Of a stretch of DNA of 64,000 nucleotides, positions 1-7,299 are shown in pieces. The position numbers were made by a program, and so were the translations under genes. The notes beneath the pieces were generated by a model. That model made no database searches, had not been told where the DNA came from, and saw nothing but the letters and a program-made list of their open reading frames with translations. The DNA is from DAIDKA01 sp036498905. GTDB taxonomy: Bacteria > Pseudomonadota > Gammaproteobacteria > Steroidobacterales > Steroidobacteraceae. Numbering within the stretch: position 1 is the stretch's first letter; each line of letters begins with the position of its first letter. The DNA lies in the NCBI GenBank assembly GCA_036498905.1, contig DASYER010000032.1, positions 62,001-126,000 on the forward strand, in the 5' to 3' direction.

Positions 1-267
1 ATCAGCAAGCCGGGCGACCGCCAACCCATTCGCGCCCAATTCCGCCCGATAGCGGCGGCTGAACTGCGTCCATCGCGCCGGGTCGTGGTCGAACCATTTG
101 CGCAGCGCCGGGCTGGGAGCGACTTCCTTCAGCCAAAGTTTCAGCTTCGCCCGCTGCTTGCTTACTCCGCGCGGCCACAGCCGGTCCACCAGCACGCGCG
201 CTCCATCTGCGGCGTCGGGTGGCTCGTAGATCCGTCTGATTTGAATCTTCACGGTATGTTTCACCAT
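1..267 (-). CDS. DUF488 family protein (partial, 3' end outside window)
   Basis: Reading the minus strand from an ATG at 267 gives an uninterrupted frame to the window edge (89 codons). The peptide begins MVKHTVKIQIRRIYEP and contains VLVDRLWPRGVSK and WFDHDPARW, the conserved core of the DUF488 family (YeaO-like small cytoplasmic proteins of unknown function, often about 115-120 residues). The C-terminal quarter is beyond the window. It is divergent to the GST gene with about 60 bp between starts. No function beyond family membership can be given. The frame and motifs are seen; the family name is from recognition. Confidence 0.85.
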   Translation of the reverse strand, partial: MVKHTVKIQIRRIYEPPDAADGARVLVDRLWPRGVSKQRAKLKLWLKEVAPSPALRKWFDHDPARWTQFSRRYRAELGANGLAVARLAD

Positions 268-327
268 GGTTGTTCCGATGCTAGGCTGGTTGCGATCCGC
301 ACTCAAAACATACAGGAAAACCATTCC

Positions 328-981
328 ATGTCGCTGACCCTGTACGCTCACCCGTTCGCCTCGTATTGCTGGAAGGCGTTGATCGCCTTATACGAGAATG
401 CGACACCGTTTCGCTATCGAGTGGTCGAGGACGCGGCAGGATGGGCCGAGCTTGAGTCGCTTTGGCCAATCAGGAAATTTCCCGTACTGCGGGATGGCGA
501 AGCGACGATCATCGAATCCAGCATCATTATCGAGTATCTGATGCGTCACTATCCCGGCGCCTCACGAATGATACCGGTGGAGGAGGATGCGGCCCTGATG
601 GTGCGTTTCATGGATCGGTTTTTCGACAACTACGTCATGAGCCCGATGCAGACCCTGGTCGCGGATCGAATGCGGAGCCCGAGCGAGCGCGACGCCAAGG
701 GCGTCGACGATGCTCGGAAAATGCTGGACGTTGCCTACGGATGGCTCGAAACGCGGCTCACTCCGCAAGGATGGGTGTCCGGCGGTGCCTTCTCATTGGC
801 GGATTGTTCGGCCGCTCCGGCATTGTTCTATGCCGATTGGGTGCATCCGCTCGATGATCGGTTCGCGGCGGTTCGCGCCTACCGCGCCCGCGTTCTCGCC
901 AGGACTTCCGTTGCCCGGGTCGTCGAGGAGGCGCGTCCCTACCGCAAGTTCTTCCCTCAGGGCGCGCCGGATCGGGACTAG
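328..981 (+). CDS. Glutathione S-transferase family protein
   Basis: This 217-residue protein has the two-part GST layout. Residues about 1-80 form a thioredoxin-like half (SLTLYAHPFASYCWKAL, with Ser/Cys near the usual catalytic position, then KFPVLRDGEATIIESSIIIEYL, the cis-Pro and Glu-Ser glutathione-binding motif). The rest is an all-helical half ending near SLADCSAAPALFYADWV, the conserved Asp capping motif of the C-terminal domain. Family members conjugate or reduce with glutathione in the cytoplasm; the substrate cannot be inferred. The frame is open further upstream to about 85, but homology begins at the ATG at 328, so I use that start. It converges with the VOC gene, with 11 bp between stops. 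Confidence 0.88.
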   Translation: MSLTLYAHPFASYCWKALIALYENATPFRYRVVEDAAGWAELESLWPIRKFPVLRDGEATIIESSIIIEYLMRHYPGASRMIPVEEDAALMVRFMDRFFDNYVMSPMQTLVADRMRSPSERDAKGVDDARKMLDVAYGWLETRLTPQGWVSGGAFSLADCSAAPALFYADWVHPLDDRFAAVRAYRARVLARTSVARVVEEARPYRKFFPQGAPDRD

Positions 982-992
982 CGCCCAGGGAG

Positions 993-1376
993 TCAGCCTC
1001 CTGCGGGAATCGCGCTGGGGTCCATCCACACGATTTCCCAGATATGGCCGTCCGGGTCCTCAAAGCTGCGCCCGAACATGAAACCATGATCCTGCGGCGC
1101 ATTGATTTCGGCAACGCCTCCAGTGCTTGTGGCCGCATCCGTGATCTCGTTGACGGAGGTGCGACTCTGCGCCGACAGCGCGAGCCTCACCTCGCTCGGC
1201 GCCTGCGCATCCGGAATCGGCTTTTGGGTGAAGACACTCCACTTGGCATGGGTCAGCAACATGACATGAATCGTGTCCGAGAAGACCATGCACGCGCTGG
1301 TGTCGTCGCTGAACTGCGGATTGCTTGTCGCGCCAATTGCTTCGTAGAAAGTACGCGACCTTGGCAGATCGCGCAC
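993..1376 (-). CDS. VOC/glyoxalase-like protein, N-terminus possibly frameshifted
   Basis: The frame starts at a GTG (1376) and encodes 127 residues of one vicinal-oxygen-chelate fold: VRDLPRSRTFYEAIGA at the start, a middle SDTIHVMLLTHAKWSVF, and FEDPDGHIWEIVWMDPSA near the end, which carries the conserved Gly-His-Ile-Trp-Glu metal-site strand. Similar single-module proteins bind a divalent metal and act on small molecules or bind drugs. The usual first beta strand before VRDLPRS is absent in this frame, but seven to eight matching residues (VKAFGQHP) lie immediately upstream in the neighbouring frame from a GTG at 1399, suggesting a one-base slip. Either the gene is slightly damaged or the base call is wrong. 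Confidence 0.8.
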   Translation of the reverse strand: MRDLPRSRTFYEAIGATSNPQFSDDTSACMVFSDTIHVMLLTHAKWSVFTQKPIPDAQAPSEVRLALSAQSRTSVNEITDAATSTGGVAEINAPQDHGFMFGRSFEDPDGHIWEIVWMDPSAIPAGG

Positions 1377-1452
1377 GGGTGCTGTCCGAACGCCTTCACG
1401 TCAGCTGTATGATGGGTGTTCCGTGAGTGGCCAACTTTGCCAGGAGCCTGCC

Positions 1453-2154
1453 ATGACAGATCAGCTGAGGCCCGCGACCGAACTGGCCGCATATGCCAAG
1501 ACCCCGTTCCCGGGGGCGTCGGTCGAATATGATGCCGCACGCAAAGCGCTACTTGCCGAGGAAATTGATTTTCGTCGCCACATGACGCGCGTGGCCGCGC
1601 AGCGCCGTGCGTTGCCGCCCGGTCCGGAGATTGACAAGAACTATCGATTCAAGGATGAGCGGGGTCAGGAGGTCGGACTGCGTGACCTTTTCGGCAACAA
1701 GGACACGCTGGTCACCTACTTCTGGATGTACGGGCCGCAGCGTGACCGACCGTGCCCGATGTGCACGAACTGGCTTGGAGCGGTCAATGGCAACGCGGCC
1801 GACATCAAGCAGTGCGTCGCGCTCAAGATCCTGGGACGCTCCACTGTCGAACGGCAGTACGCATTTGCGCAGGAGCGAGGCTGGCGCGACCTGAACTTCG
1901 TGCAGACTTTGGGTGATGACTATGCGAAGGACCTCGGTATCCTGCTGCCCGACGGAAGCGAATATCCGGCGCTGGTCGTTTTCAAGCGCGACGCGGATAA
2001 GGTGCGACTGTTTTGGGCGAGTGAGATGAGAAGCGAGATGGCCGATCCCGGTCAAGATCCCCGCGACGCGCCGGACATCGCATCCCTGTGGTCCGTGCTC
2101 GACCTGACTCCTGCCGGACGCGGGAGCGACTGGTATCCTAAGCTGCAGTACTGA
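1453..2154 (+). CDS. DUF899 family thioredoxin-like protein
   Basis: The 233-residue product has the DUF899 pattern: an N-terminal helical region with EEIDFRRHMTRVAAQRRALP, then YRFKDERGQEVGLRDLFG, then the hallmark YFWMYGPQRDRPCPMCTNW with a CxxC pair, and a C-terminal DWYPKLQY. The family has a thioredoxin/AhpC-like fold and is presumed redox-active in the cytoplasm, but no reaction is established. The ATG at 1453 is preceded by AGGAG at 1442-1446 with good spacing, so I prefer it to the upstream in-frame GTG at 1423. It ends 3 bp before the stop of the convergent DUF2214 gene. Confidence 0.87.
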   Translation: MTDQLRPATELAAYAKTPFPGASVEYDAARKALLAEEIDFRRHMTRVAAQRRALPPGPEIDKNYRFKDERGQEVGLRDLFGNKDTLVTYFWMYGPQRDRPCPMCTNWLGAVNGNAADIKQCVALKILGRSTVERQYAFAQERGWRDLNFVQTLGDDYAKDLGILLPDGSEYPALVVFKRDADKVRLFWASEMRSEMADPGQDPRDAPDIASLWSVLDLTPAGRGSDWYPKLQY

Positions 2155-2157
2155 GGC

Positions 2158-2613
2158 TCATCGATAGCCAAAGCCCCGGGCCATCAACGCCGCGCACGGC
2201 AGGATCACGACTATTGCGGTGAGTTCGAGCATCAGGCAGGTGCGCACACGCCTGACGCATGTGTCGGTAATCGCTGGTGCGCGGTCGGCTCTCACCGATT
2301 GGGTCCATGACAGAATGACCGCAGTCGGATAGATCGAGATCAGCGCGGCCAGCACGAATGCGCCGAATTTGATCAAGAAGTACAGGTCGTGCCAGTAGTA
2401 CGACGGTCCCTTCTCGAACCACGTGACACGCATCAGGCCGACAATCAGCAGTAGCGTGGCGGAAACGCCGAAGATCATGTCGATACGCTGCATGCGCCGC
2501 GCCTGGGCCGCCGAAAACGGGGGCTTGAAGGTTGCGACCTCCACCGCCAGCATCGCGACCACGGTGAAGGCGGCCAGATGGTGCAGGGATGCGAACAATA
2601 CGGATGCGTTCAC
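2158..2613 (-). CDS. DUF2214 family integral membrane protein
   Basis: A 151-residue protein with about four hydrophobic segments: residues roughly 5-25, 48-66 (IFGVSATLLLIVGLMRVTWF), 78-100 (LIKFGAFVLAALISIYPTAVIL) and 125-147. The LHHLAAFTVVAMLAVEVATF start and the later FEKGPSYYWHDLYFLIKFG match the DUF2214 family of bacterial inner-membrane proteins. Function is unknown. The start is GTG with GGAG eight bases upstream. It is transcribed toward the DUF899 gene and away from the secreted NTF2-like gene. Confidence 0.8.
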   Translation of the reverse strand: MNASVLFASLHHLAAFTVVAMLAVEVATFKPPFSAAQARRMQRIDMIFGVSATLLLIVGLMRVTWFEKGPSYYWHDLYFLIKFGAFVLAALISIYPTAVILSWTQSVRADRAPAITDTCVRRVRTCLMLELTAIVVILPCAALMARGFGYR

Positions 2614-2714
2614 TACGATTCTCCGTCAAGTAACCCATTTGATCCTGCAACCAAGGCGGACTAACATCAATCGGATAAGAAACGTGTTCGGAAGTTCCTG
2701 GGGGCAAATAAGAC

Positions 2715-3689
2715 ATGAATAAGATTAAGCTCAATGTCGGGCTGGGCCTGGTGAGTCTGGCCCTCCTGGCCGCTACCAGCCACGCCGCCAATACCATGCT
2801 GGACCGCGCCGCGTTGCTCAAGCTCGCGGACACGTATCTGGCCGCGACAGTCGCACATGATCCGGGAAGGGTGCCGTTTGCCGCTGACGTGAAAATCGTC
2901 GAAAACGTCAAACGTATCAAAGCCGGTGAAGGACTGTGGAAGACCGCAGGGTCCGCACCGACGGCTTTCAAGATCGTGGCCGCTGATCCGGTGCTGCAGC
3001 AGGTCGGCGCCCTCGTCGTCATGCAAAACGACGGCAAGGCGTCCCAGGTGGGCATCCGGCTCAAGGTGGTGAACGGCAAAATCGTCGAGGCCGAACACCT
3101 CGTGGTCGCGATGCGTGATCCGAACGCTGCGACTTTGCAGCAGCCACGCCCTGCCATCCCGCTGCCGATTCCCGATGAATACGCGGATTCGCATGGCCGC
3201 ATGATCCATATCGCCAAGTCGTACTATGACGCCTTGGACAACAACAACGGCCACCTGGCGCCGTTTGCGCCGGACTGTGAACGTCATGAGAACGGTTTTC
3301 GCACCGCGCCCTTCGGCGGTCCGTCACTGGGTGGCCCGAGTCCGGGTGGGGGCCCCGCGCGGGCGCCGGGATTGATGGGTATGCAGGACTGCACCTCGCA
3401 GATCGATTCGGGAACCTTCCAGTACATCACCACGATCGAAGACCGCCGCGTGGAGATTGCCGATACCGTCACGGGTCTGGCGATCGGCTTCTCGCACTTC
3501 CATCACCCGATGACCCAGAAGAAGTTCGTGATCACTGGCAACCCGGACCGGCAGGAGTCCGACATGAGCAATCAGAAGCCTTTCGATATGCCGGCCATGC
3601 ATATCTTCAAGATCTGGGGCGGCCAGATTCATGAAATCGAGGCGATCGGGGTCAGCCTGCCCTACAACTCGCCCACCGGCTGGGAGTAG
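2715..3689 (+). CDS. Secreted NTF2-like (SnoaL/DUF8021-type) protein
   Basis: The 324-residue product starts with a clear Sec signal peptide (KIKLNVGLGLVSLALLAATSHA, cleavage after Ala-24 or so). Two NTF2-like halves follow: RAALLKLADTYLAATVAHDPGRVPFAADVKIVEN with LKVVNGKIVEAEHLV, and a second beginning HIAKSYYDALDNNNGHLAPFAPDCERHENG. This tandem arrangement resembles secreted proteins annotated as SnoaL-like or DUF8021. A Gly/Pro-rich stretch lies between about residues 197 and 220. No catalytic assignment is possible; the protein probably acts in the periplasm or outside the cell. Similar duplicated proteins sometimes lie near oxidative catabolic genes, but nothing here supports that. Confidence 0.72.
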   Translation: MNKIKLNVGLGLVSLALLAATSHAANTMLDRAALLKLADTYLAATVAHDPGRVPFAADVKIVENVKRIKAGEGLWKTAGSAPTAFKIVAADPVLQQVGALVVMQNDGKASQVGIRLKVVNGKIVEAEHLVVAMRDPNAATLQQPRPAIPLPIPDEYADSHGRMIHIAKSYYDALDNNNGHLAPFAPDCERHENGFRTAPFGGPSLGGPSPGGGPARAPGLMGMQDCTSQIDSGTFQYITTIEDRRVEIADTVTGLAIGFSHFHHPMTQKKFVITGNPDRQESDMSNQKPFDMPAMHIFKIWGGQIHEIEAIGVSLPYNSPTGWE

Positions 3690-3766
3690 CTCACCGCCTG
3701 CCGAGCCGCGACAGTGTGATCTGCAGCGAGGCCGATTCATCACTTGGGGTGCTATAACGTGCCGCC

Positions 3767-4885
3767 ATGCAGTGCCCCAAGTGCGGCCACGCCCAGTCAG
3801 ACACGGTCAAATGCGGATCGTGCGGGGTTTATTTCGCCAAGCTGACACAGCCGGAGGCGGCTGCGCGGCCGGTGAGCGAGCCCGTCGAGGAGCGACGCGG
3901 GTTCGGTCTCGGCACCCTGGTTCTGGCCGCAGGGGTCACCGGCTGCATCGTCTACTACCTGATGCGCGGTGCGCACCCTGAGCGCCAGCCGGTCGCCATG
4001 CCGACGCAGTTGCGCGCAGTGCCGGCCCCCGGCGCGGGCATCATTGCCGGCCCGAGCGGCGCAACCGCGGGCGGCGCGCAAGCGGTCGATGCCGTCGAGG
4101 CAGCACGGCGCGCCACCGTATTCATCCGTACGACCTGGGGACTTGGCTCGGGGTTCATTGTCGATGCCGATTGCCATGTCGTTACGAATCGGCACGTGGT
4201 CGAGACCGACGCGGCGCGGGTGACCGCGAACGTCGACCATAACCCGGATGTTCAGGCCGGCATCGCCAACACACAGCAGCGGCTGCAAAACGCCATCATT
4301 GCCGCGCAGCTGCACCGTCGCGTGCTCGCAGGACAACCCGGCAATAATCTTGAGCTCATGCAGCTCGATGAGCGCATTCGCCAGATGCAGCAGGCCTTGA
4401 TGAATCTGCCGCAACAGCTCGATGCGGATGTCACCAGGCGGGTGAACGCTGCCGACAGCGGCGGATTCTCGGTTGTGCTCCTGGATGGCACGCACTATGA
4501 GGGACTGCATGCGCGATTGTCCGAAGGCGCCGATCTGGCCGTGATTCAGCTTCCGGCCAATAACTGCCCGTTCATCGTGACCGAGCGCAATGCCGCCCTG
4601 CGAGTCGGCCAGCGGGTGTACGCGATCGGCAACCCTTCGGGTCTTGGCTATACGGTGACGACGGGCGTAGTCTCCGGCATGCGTGAACTGGAGGGGCGGA
4701 CGTACGTGCAGACCGATGCACCCATCAGCCCCGGCAGCAGCGGGGGGCCGCTGATCACCGAGCAGGGCCGCGTGATCGGCATCAACTCGCTGGTAATGCG
4801 CGGGGTGCAGGGCATCGGTTTCGCGATACCCATCGATGTCCTGTACAGCGAGTTTCCGGACATGGCCCCGATGCGGTCGCCTTAG
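3767..4885 (+). CDS. Membrane-anchored zinc-ribbon S1C (HtrA-like) serine protease
   Basis: The 372-residue protein opens with a zinc ribbon (Cys3-x2-Cys6 and Cys16-x2-Cys19), followed by one transmembrane segment at about 47-66 and a trypsin-like domain. The catalytic triad is visible as His143 (TNRHVV), Asp256 (GADLAVIQL) and Ser325 (SPGSSGGPL). Unlike DegP, DegS or DegQ there is no PDZ domain after the protease. An insertion of about 70 residues between the His and Asp elements is rich in Gln and Leu and looks helical. The expected topology places the zinc ribbon in the cytoplasm and the protease in the periplasm. Substrate and activation signal are unknown. Confidence 0.85.
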   Translation: MQCPKCGHAQSDTVKCGSCGVYFAKLTQPEAAARPVSEPVEERRGFGLGTLVLAAGVTGCIVYYLMRGAHPERQPVAMPTQLRAVPAPGAGIIAGPSGATAGGAQAVDAVEAARRATVFIRTTWGLGSGFIVDADCHVVTNRHVVETDAARVTANVDHNPDVQAGIANTQQRLQNAIIAAQLHRRVLAGQPGNNLELMQLDERIRQMQQALMNLPQQLDADVTRRVNAADSGGFSVVLLDGTHYEGLHARLSEGADLAVIQLPANNCPFIVTERNAALRVGQRVYAIGNPSGLGYTVTTGVVSGMRELEGRTYVQTDAPISPGSSGGPLITEQGRVIGINSLVMRGVQGIGFAIPIDVLYSEFPDMAPMRSP

Positions 4886-4966
4886 ATCAGCGCAAACGGC
4901 CTGCAACTTTTACCGGCCTGTGGTGTTCTTATTCGGGTCTCCACAAACAGATCAAGGAGTTATCAC

Positions 4967-5263
4967 ATGGCACGTCCCGGATCATTGATGCCGTTAATGG
5001 TGATCTCGTTGGCGAGCCTCGTGTTTCTGTGCGGCTCGCGGCAGGTCGAAGCGCGCGGCTGCATCAAGGGCGCGGCGGTAGGTGCCGTGGCGGGCCATGT
5101 GGCGGGCCATCATGGGGTCGTCGGTGCCGTTGCCGGCTGTGCTGTGGGGCATCACCTGGCCAAAAAGCAGCAGCGCGAACAACGTCAGCAGCAGCGGCAG
5201 GCCGCGCAGGCGCCACAGGCCGTGCAACCGCCGGGCTCACCGAGCGGCCAGGCGCCACAGTGA
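4967..5263 (+). CDS. Small secreted glycine-zipper protein
   Basis: A 98-residue protein with a hydrophobic N-terminus (LMPLMVISLASLVFLCGS) that acts as a signal peptide or anchor, then a glycine-zipper-like segment (GAAVGAVAGHVAGHHGVVGAVAG) and a charged, Gln-rich tail ending in Pro/Gln repeats. Glycine-zipper proteins of this type are usually periplasmic or outer-membrane associated, with undefined roles. The ATG at 4967 follows AAGGAG with ideal spacing. The last 27 bp overlap the 3' end of the convergent methyltransferase gene. Confidence 0.75.
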   Translation: MARPGSLMPLMVISLASLVFLCGSRQVEARGCIKGAAVGAVAGHVAGHHGVVGAVAGCAVGHHLAKKQQREQRQQQRQAAQAPQAVQPPGSPSGQAPQ

Positions 5264-6394
5264 TGTGACTTCGGCGGCGCGCGCCGAATGTAACGGGTCA
5301 TCCTGGTCGCCGGCCTTGGCATGCCGCGGCCGTACATCGTGCCGGTCCACGACCTGCAACTGCGCCCTATCGAATTCGTGCAGCAGCTCGTCGCGTGATC
5401 TCAGCCCCAGATGCTCGGCCAGATCCGAGAGAATGAGCCAGCCTTCACCGCCGGGCGCCAGATGCGCCGGCAGGGCATTCAAAAACCCCTTGAGCATGCG
5501 GCTGTCCGGATCAAAAATTCCGCGCTCAAGGGGCGCAGTGGGCCGCGCAGGCAGCCAGGGTGGATTGCAAATCACGAGCGCGGCGCGACCTTCGGGAAAC
5601 AGATCGGCCTCCTGCAAGTCCACCGCATCGGCAAGCCCGAGACGCGCGATGTTCTCTCGAGCGCAGGCCAATGCCTGAGGGTCGATGTCGGTGCCGATCA
5701 CGCGTTTTAGCCCGCGCCGCGCCAATACCGCGGCGAGGACGCCTGTTCCGGTTCCGATATCGAAGGCCAGCCCATCTGACTTCGCAGCGGGCGGCAGCGG
5801 CGTGGTGGCCACGAGGTCCAGGTACTCATTGCGAATCGGTGCGAATACGCCGTGGTGAGGATGGATGCGCGCGCCCAACGCGGGGATTTCAATGCCTTTG
5901 GCGCGCCACTCATGCGCACCGATCAGGCCCAGCAGGGTTCGCAATGCCATGACGCAGGGTCCGTCCGTGGGGCCGTATACCTCAATGCAGGCCTGCCGGA
6001 CTTCGGGGGCGCGACGCAATGCCGAAGCATAGTGTTCATCGAGCTCAACCAGGAGCGCACCCAGCGTGCGGGCGCGCTGGGCCCGAGCCTGGCGATATTG
6101 GTGAAACGTCTCAGCCCCGCTGCCCGGGAAGGCTGCCGGCGCCGCCTTGCGTGGTCTGCGCAATCGGCGATCCGCGCGCTGCCCCAATGCCACCAGCATT
6201 TGCCGCGCATTCTGGAAATCACCTCGCCACAACAGGGCGGTACCCTGGCAGGCCAGTCCGTACGCGGCATCAGCCGTGAGGCGGTCGTCACTCTCCAGGA
6301 CACGAGTCGGGGGCGGCGCGTCGCTTGGCGAGTGCCAGCGCGCGCGACGTAGCGTCGTACCTTGGGTCCAACAGATGACTGGGTCCGTGCTCAA
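5237..6394 (-). CDS. Class I SAM-dependent methyltransferase (HemK/PrmC-like NPPW motif)
   Basis: The 385-residue product carries a Rossmann methyltransferase domain in its C-terminal half: FDIGTGTGVLAAVLARRG (motif I), GTDIDPQALACARENI (acidic ribose-binding loop), and VICNPPWLPA, the NPPW signature of enzymes that methylate planar amide or amino nitrogens such as PrmC, TrmN6 or RlmF. Residues 1-200 are a helical domain without a recognised motif. The target (protein glutamine, rRNA or tRNA base) cannot be decided. The start appears to be TTG at 6394; a later start would keep the catalytic domain. It overlaps the convergent glycine-zipper gene. Confidence 0.8.
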   Translation of the reverse strand: MSTDPVICWTQGTTLRRARWHSPSDAPPPTRVLESDDRLTADAAYGLACQGTALLWRGDFQNARQMLVALGQRADRRLRRPRKAAPAAFPGSGAETFHQYRQARAQRARTLGALLVELDEHYASALRRAPEVRQACIEVYGPTDGPCVMALRTLLGLIGAHEWRAKGIEIPALGARIHPHHGVFAPIRNEYLDLVATTPLPPAAKSDGLAFDIGTGTGVLAAVLARRGLKRVIGTDIDPQALACARENIARLGLADAVDLQEADLFPEGRAALVICNPPWLPARPTAPLERGIFDPDSRMLKGFLNALPAHLAPGGEGWLILSDLAEHLGLRSRDELLHEFDRAQLQVVDRHDVRPRHAKAGDQDDPLHSARAAEVTSLWRLAAR

Positions 6395-6453
6395 GTGAAC
6401 TCTTCTGCCGCCGGATTACGGCAGCATGCAATCACCACAGTGCGCGCGCGCGT

Positions 6454-6903
6454 CTACTGCAGATAGACGACCAGACTGCTGGAGTAGTTGCGCCAGCTGA
6501 TCGGAATGACGATCGGGCGGGCGCCGTCGGGCAGTTCGAGGGTGTTCTTGCGGCCGATGCTGACCGTGGGAACGGAGATGTTGAACTGATGACCGAAGTC
6601 CCGGCGTGCGTTGCCGGAGAAAGTATTGGCGATCTCACCGACCAGGTCGCAGAGATTTTCCTGGCACATGTCGGTTTCCTGCATGCGCATCAGCATCACG
6701 CACAACATGCTCTTCGGCGCCGTGAAGGCGACGATTCCCTCGTACTTGCCACTGATCTTGATCGTGCCGGTGAAATCAGACAGTTCCGGGATCCGGTCGA
6801 TCGCGAGGAACGGCGTGCCGCAGACCGCCGCCTGCTGAACCGTGGTGCTGAAATAATTCAGCACGCTCTCCAAGAATACTGTGACTTCCGCTTCCGAACT
6901 CAT
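6454..6903 (-). CDS. CheX-like chemotaxis phosphatase
   Basis: A 149-residue single-domain protein. The segment DLVGEIANTFSGNARRDFG near residues 87-105 fits the E-x2-N helix of the CheC/CheX/FliY family, which positions a water for hydrolysis of phospho-Asp on CheY. The upstream IKISGKYEGIVAFTAPKSMLCVMLMRM is the CheX-type beta strand and helix. The start is set at the ATG at 6903 because the frame upstream reads into the response-regulator gene. It is last of four minus-strand genes, 11 bp after the regulator, and most simply dephosphorylates that neighbour. Confidence 0.8.
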   Translation of the reverse strand: MSSEAEVTVFLESVLNYFSTTVQQAAVCGTPFLAIDRIPELSDFTGTIKISGKYEGIVAFTAPKSMLCVMLMRMQETDMCQENLCDLVGEIANTFSGNARRDFGHQFNISVPTVSIGRKNTLELPDGARPIVIPISWRNYSSSLVVYLQ

Positions 6904-6914
6904 GATTGGGAATC

Positions 6915-7289
6915 TTATGTGCTGATAAGCTTTTGCAGCGCTTCGTTCAGCTGCCGATCGGTGAATGGTTTGCAAAGAAAACCGCGCGCCCCTTTCTCAA
7001 GCGCTTCGATGGCCGTCAGTTTGTCGGCCAATGCCGAGACTACCAGGATCCGCAGATCCGGATCACGTTCGATCAGCTTGGCCACGCATTCGGCACCGTC
7101 CATCTCGGGCATCGTCAGGTCCATGGTTACGAGCGTAGGCCGCAGCGCGGCGTGCATCTCGAGCGCCTCCCGGCCGTTGCGGGCGGCACCAACAAACTGC
7201 ACCTCGAGGTCCTGCACCCGCTCGATGCGCCGTCGGATCACATTCGAGTCGTCGACGACCATCAGGCGATGAATGGCTGTGACTTGCAT
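6915..7289 (-). CDS. CheY-like single-domain response regulator
   Basis: This 124-residue protein is a complete receiver domain with no output module. LMVVDDSNVIRRRIE supplies the acidic pair, LVTMDLTMPEMDGAE the phospho-acceptor Asp, ILVVSALAD the Ser/Thr switch and GARGFLCKPF the conserved Lys-Pro. The ATG at 7289 fits the family length; the open frame continues upstream through the kinase gene without homology. It lies 10 bp after the kinase and 11 bp before the CheX-like gene, so it is the obvious acceptor of phosphate from the kinase. It may act by protein-protein contact as CheY does; no flagellar gene is present here to say what it binds. Confidence 0.9.
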   Translation of the reverse strand: MQVTAIHRLMVVDDSNVIRRRIERVQDLEVQFVGAARNGREALEMHAALRPTLVTMDLTMPEMDGAECVAKLIERDPDLRILVVSALADKLTAIEALEKGARGFLCKPFTDRQLNEALQKLIST

Positions 7290-7299
7290 CCCTTGTTCC

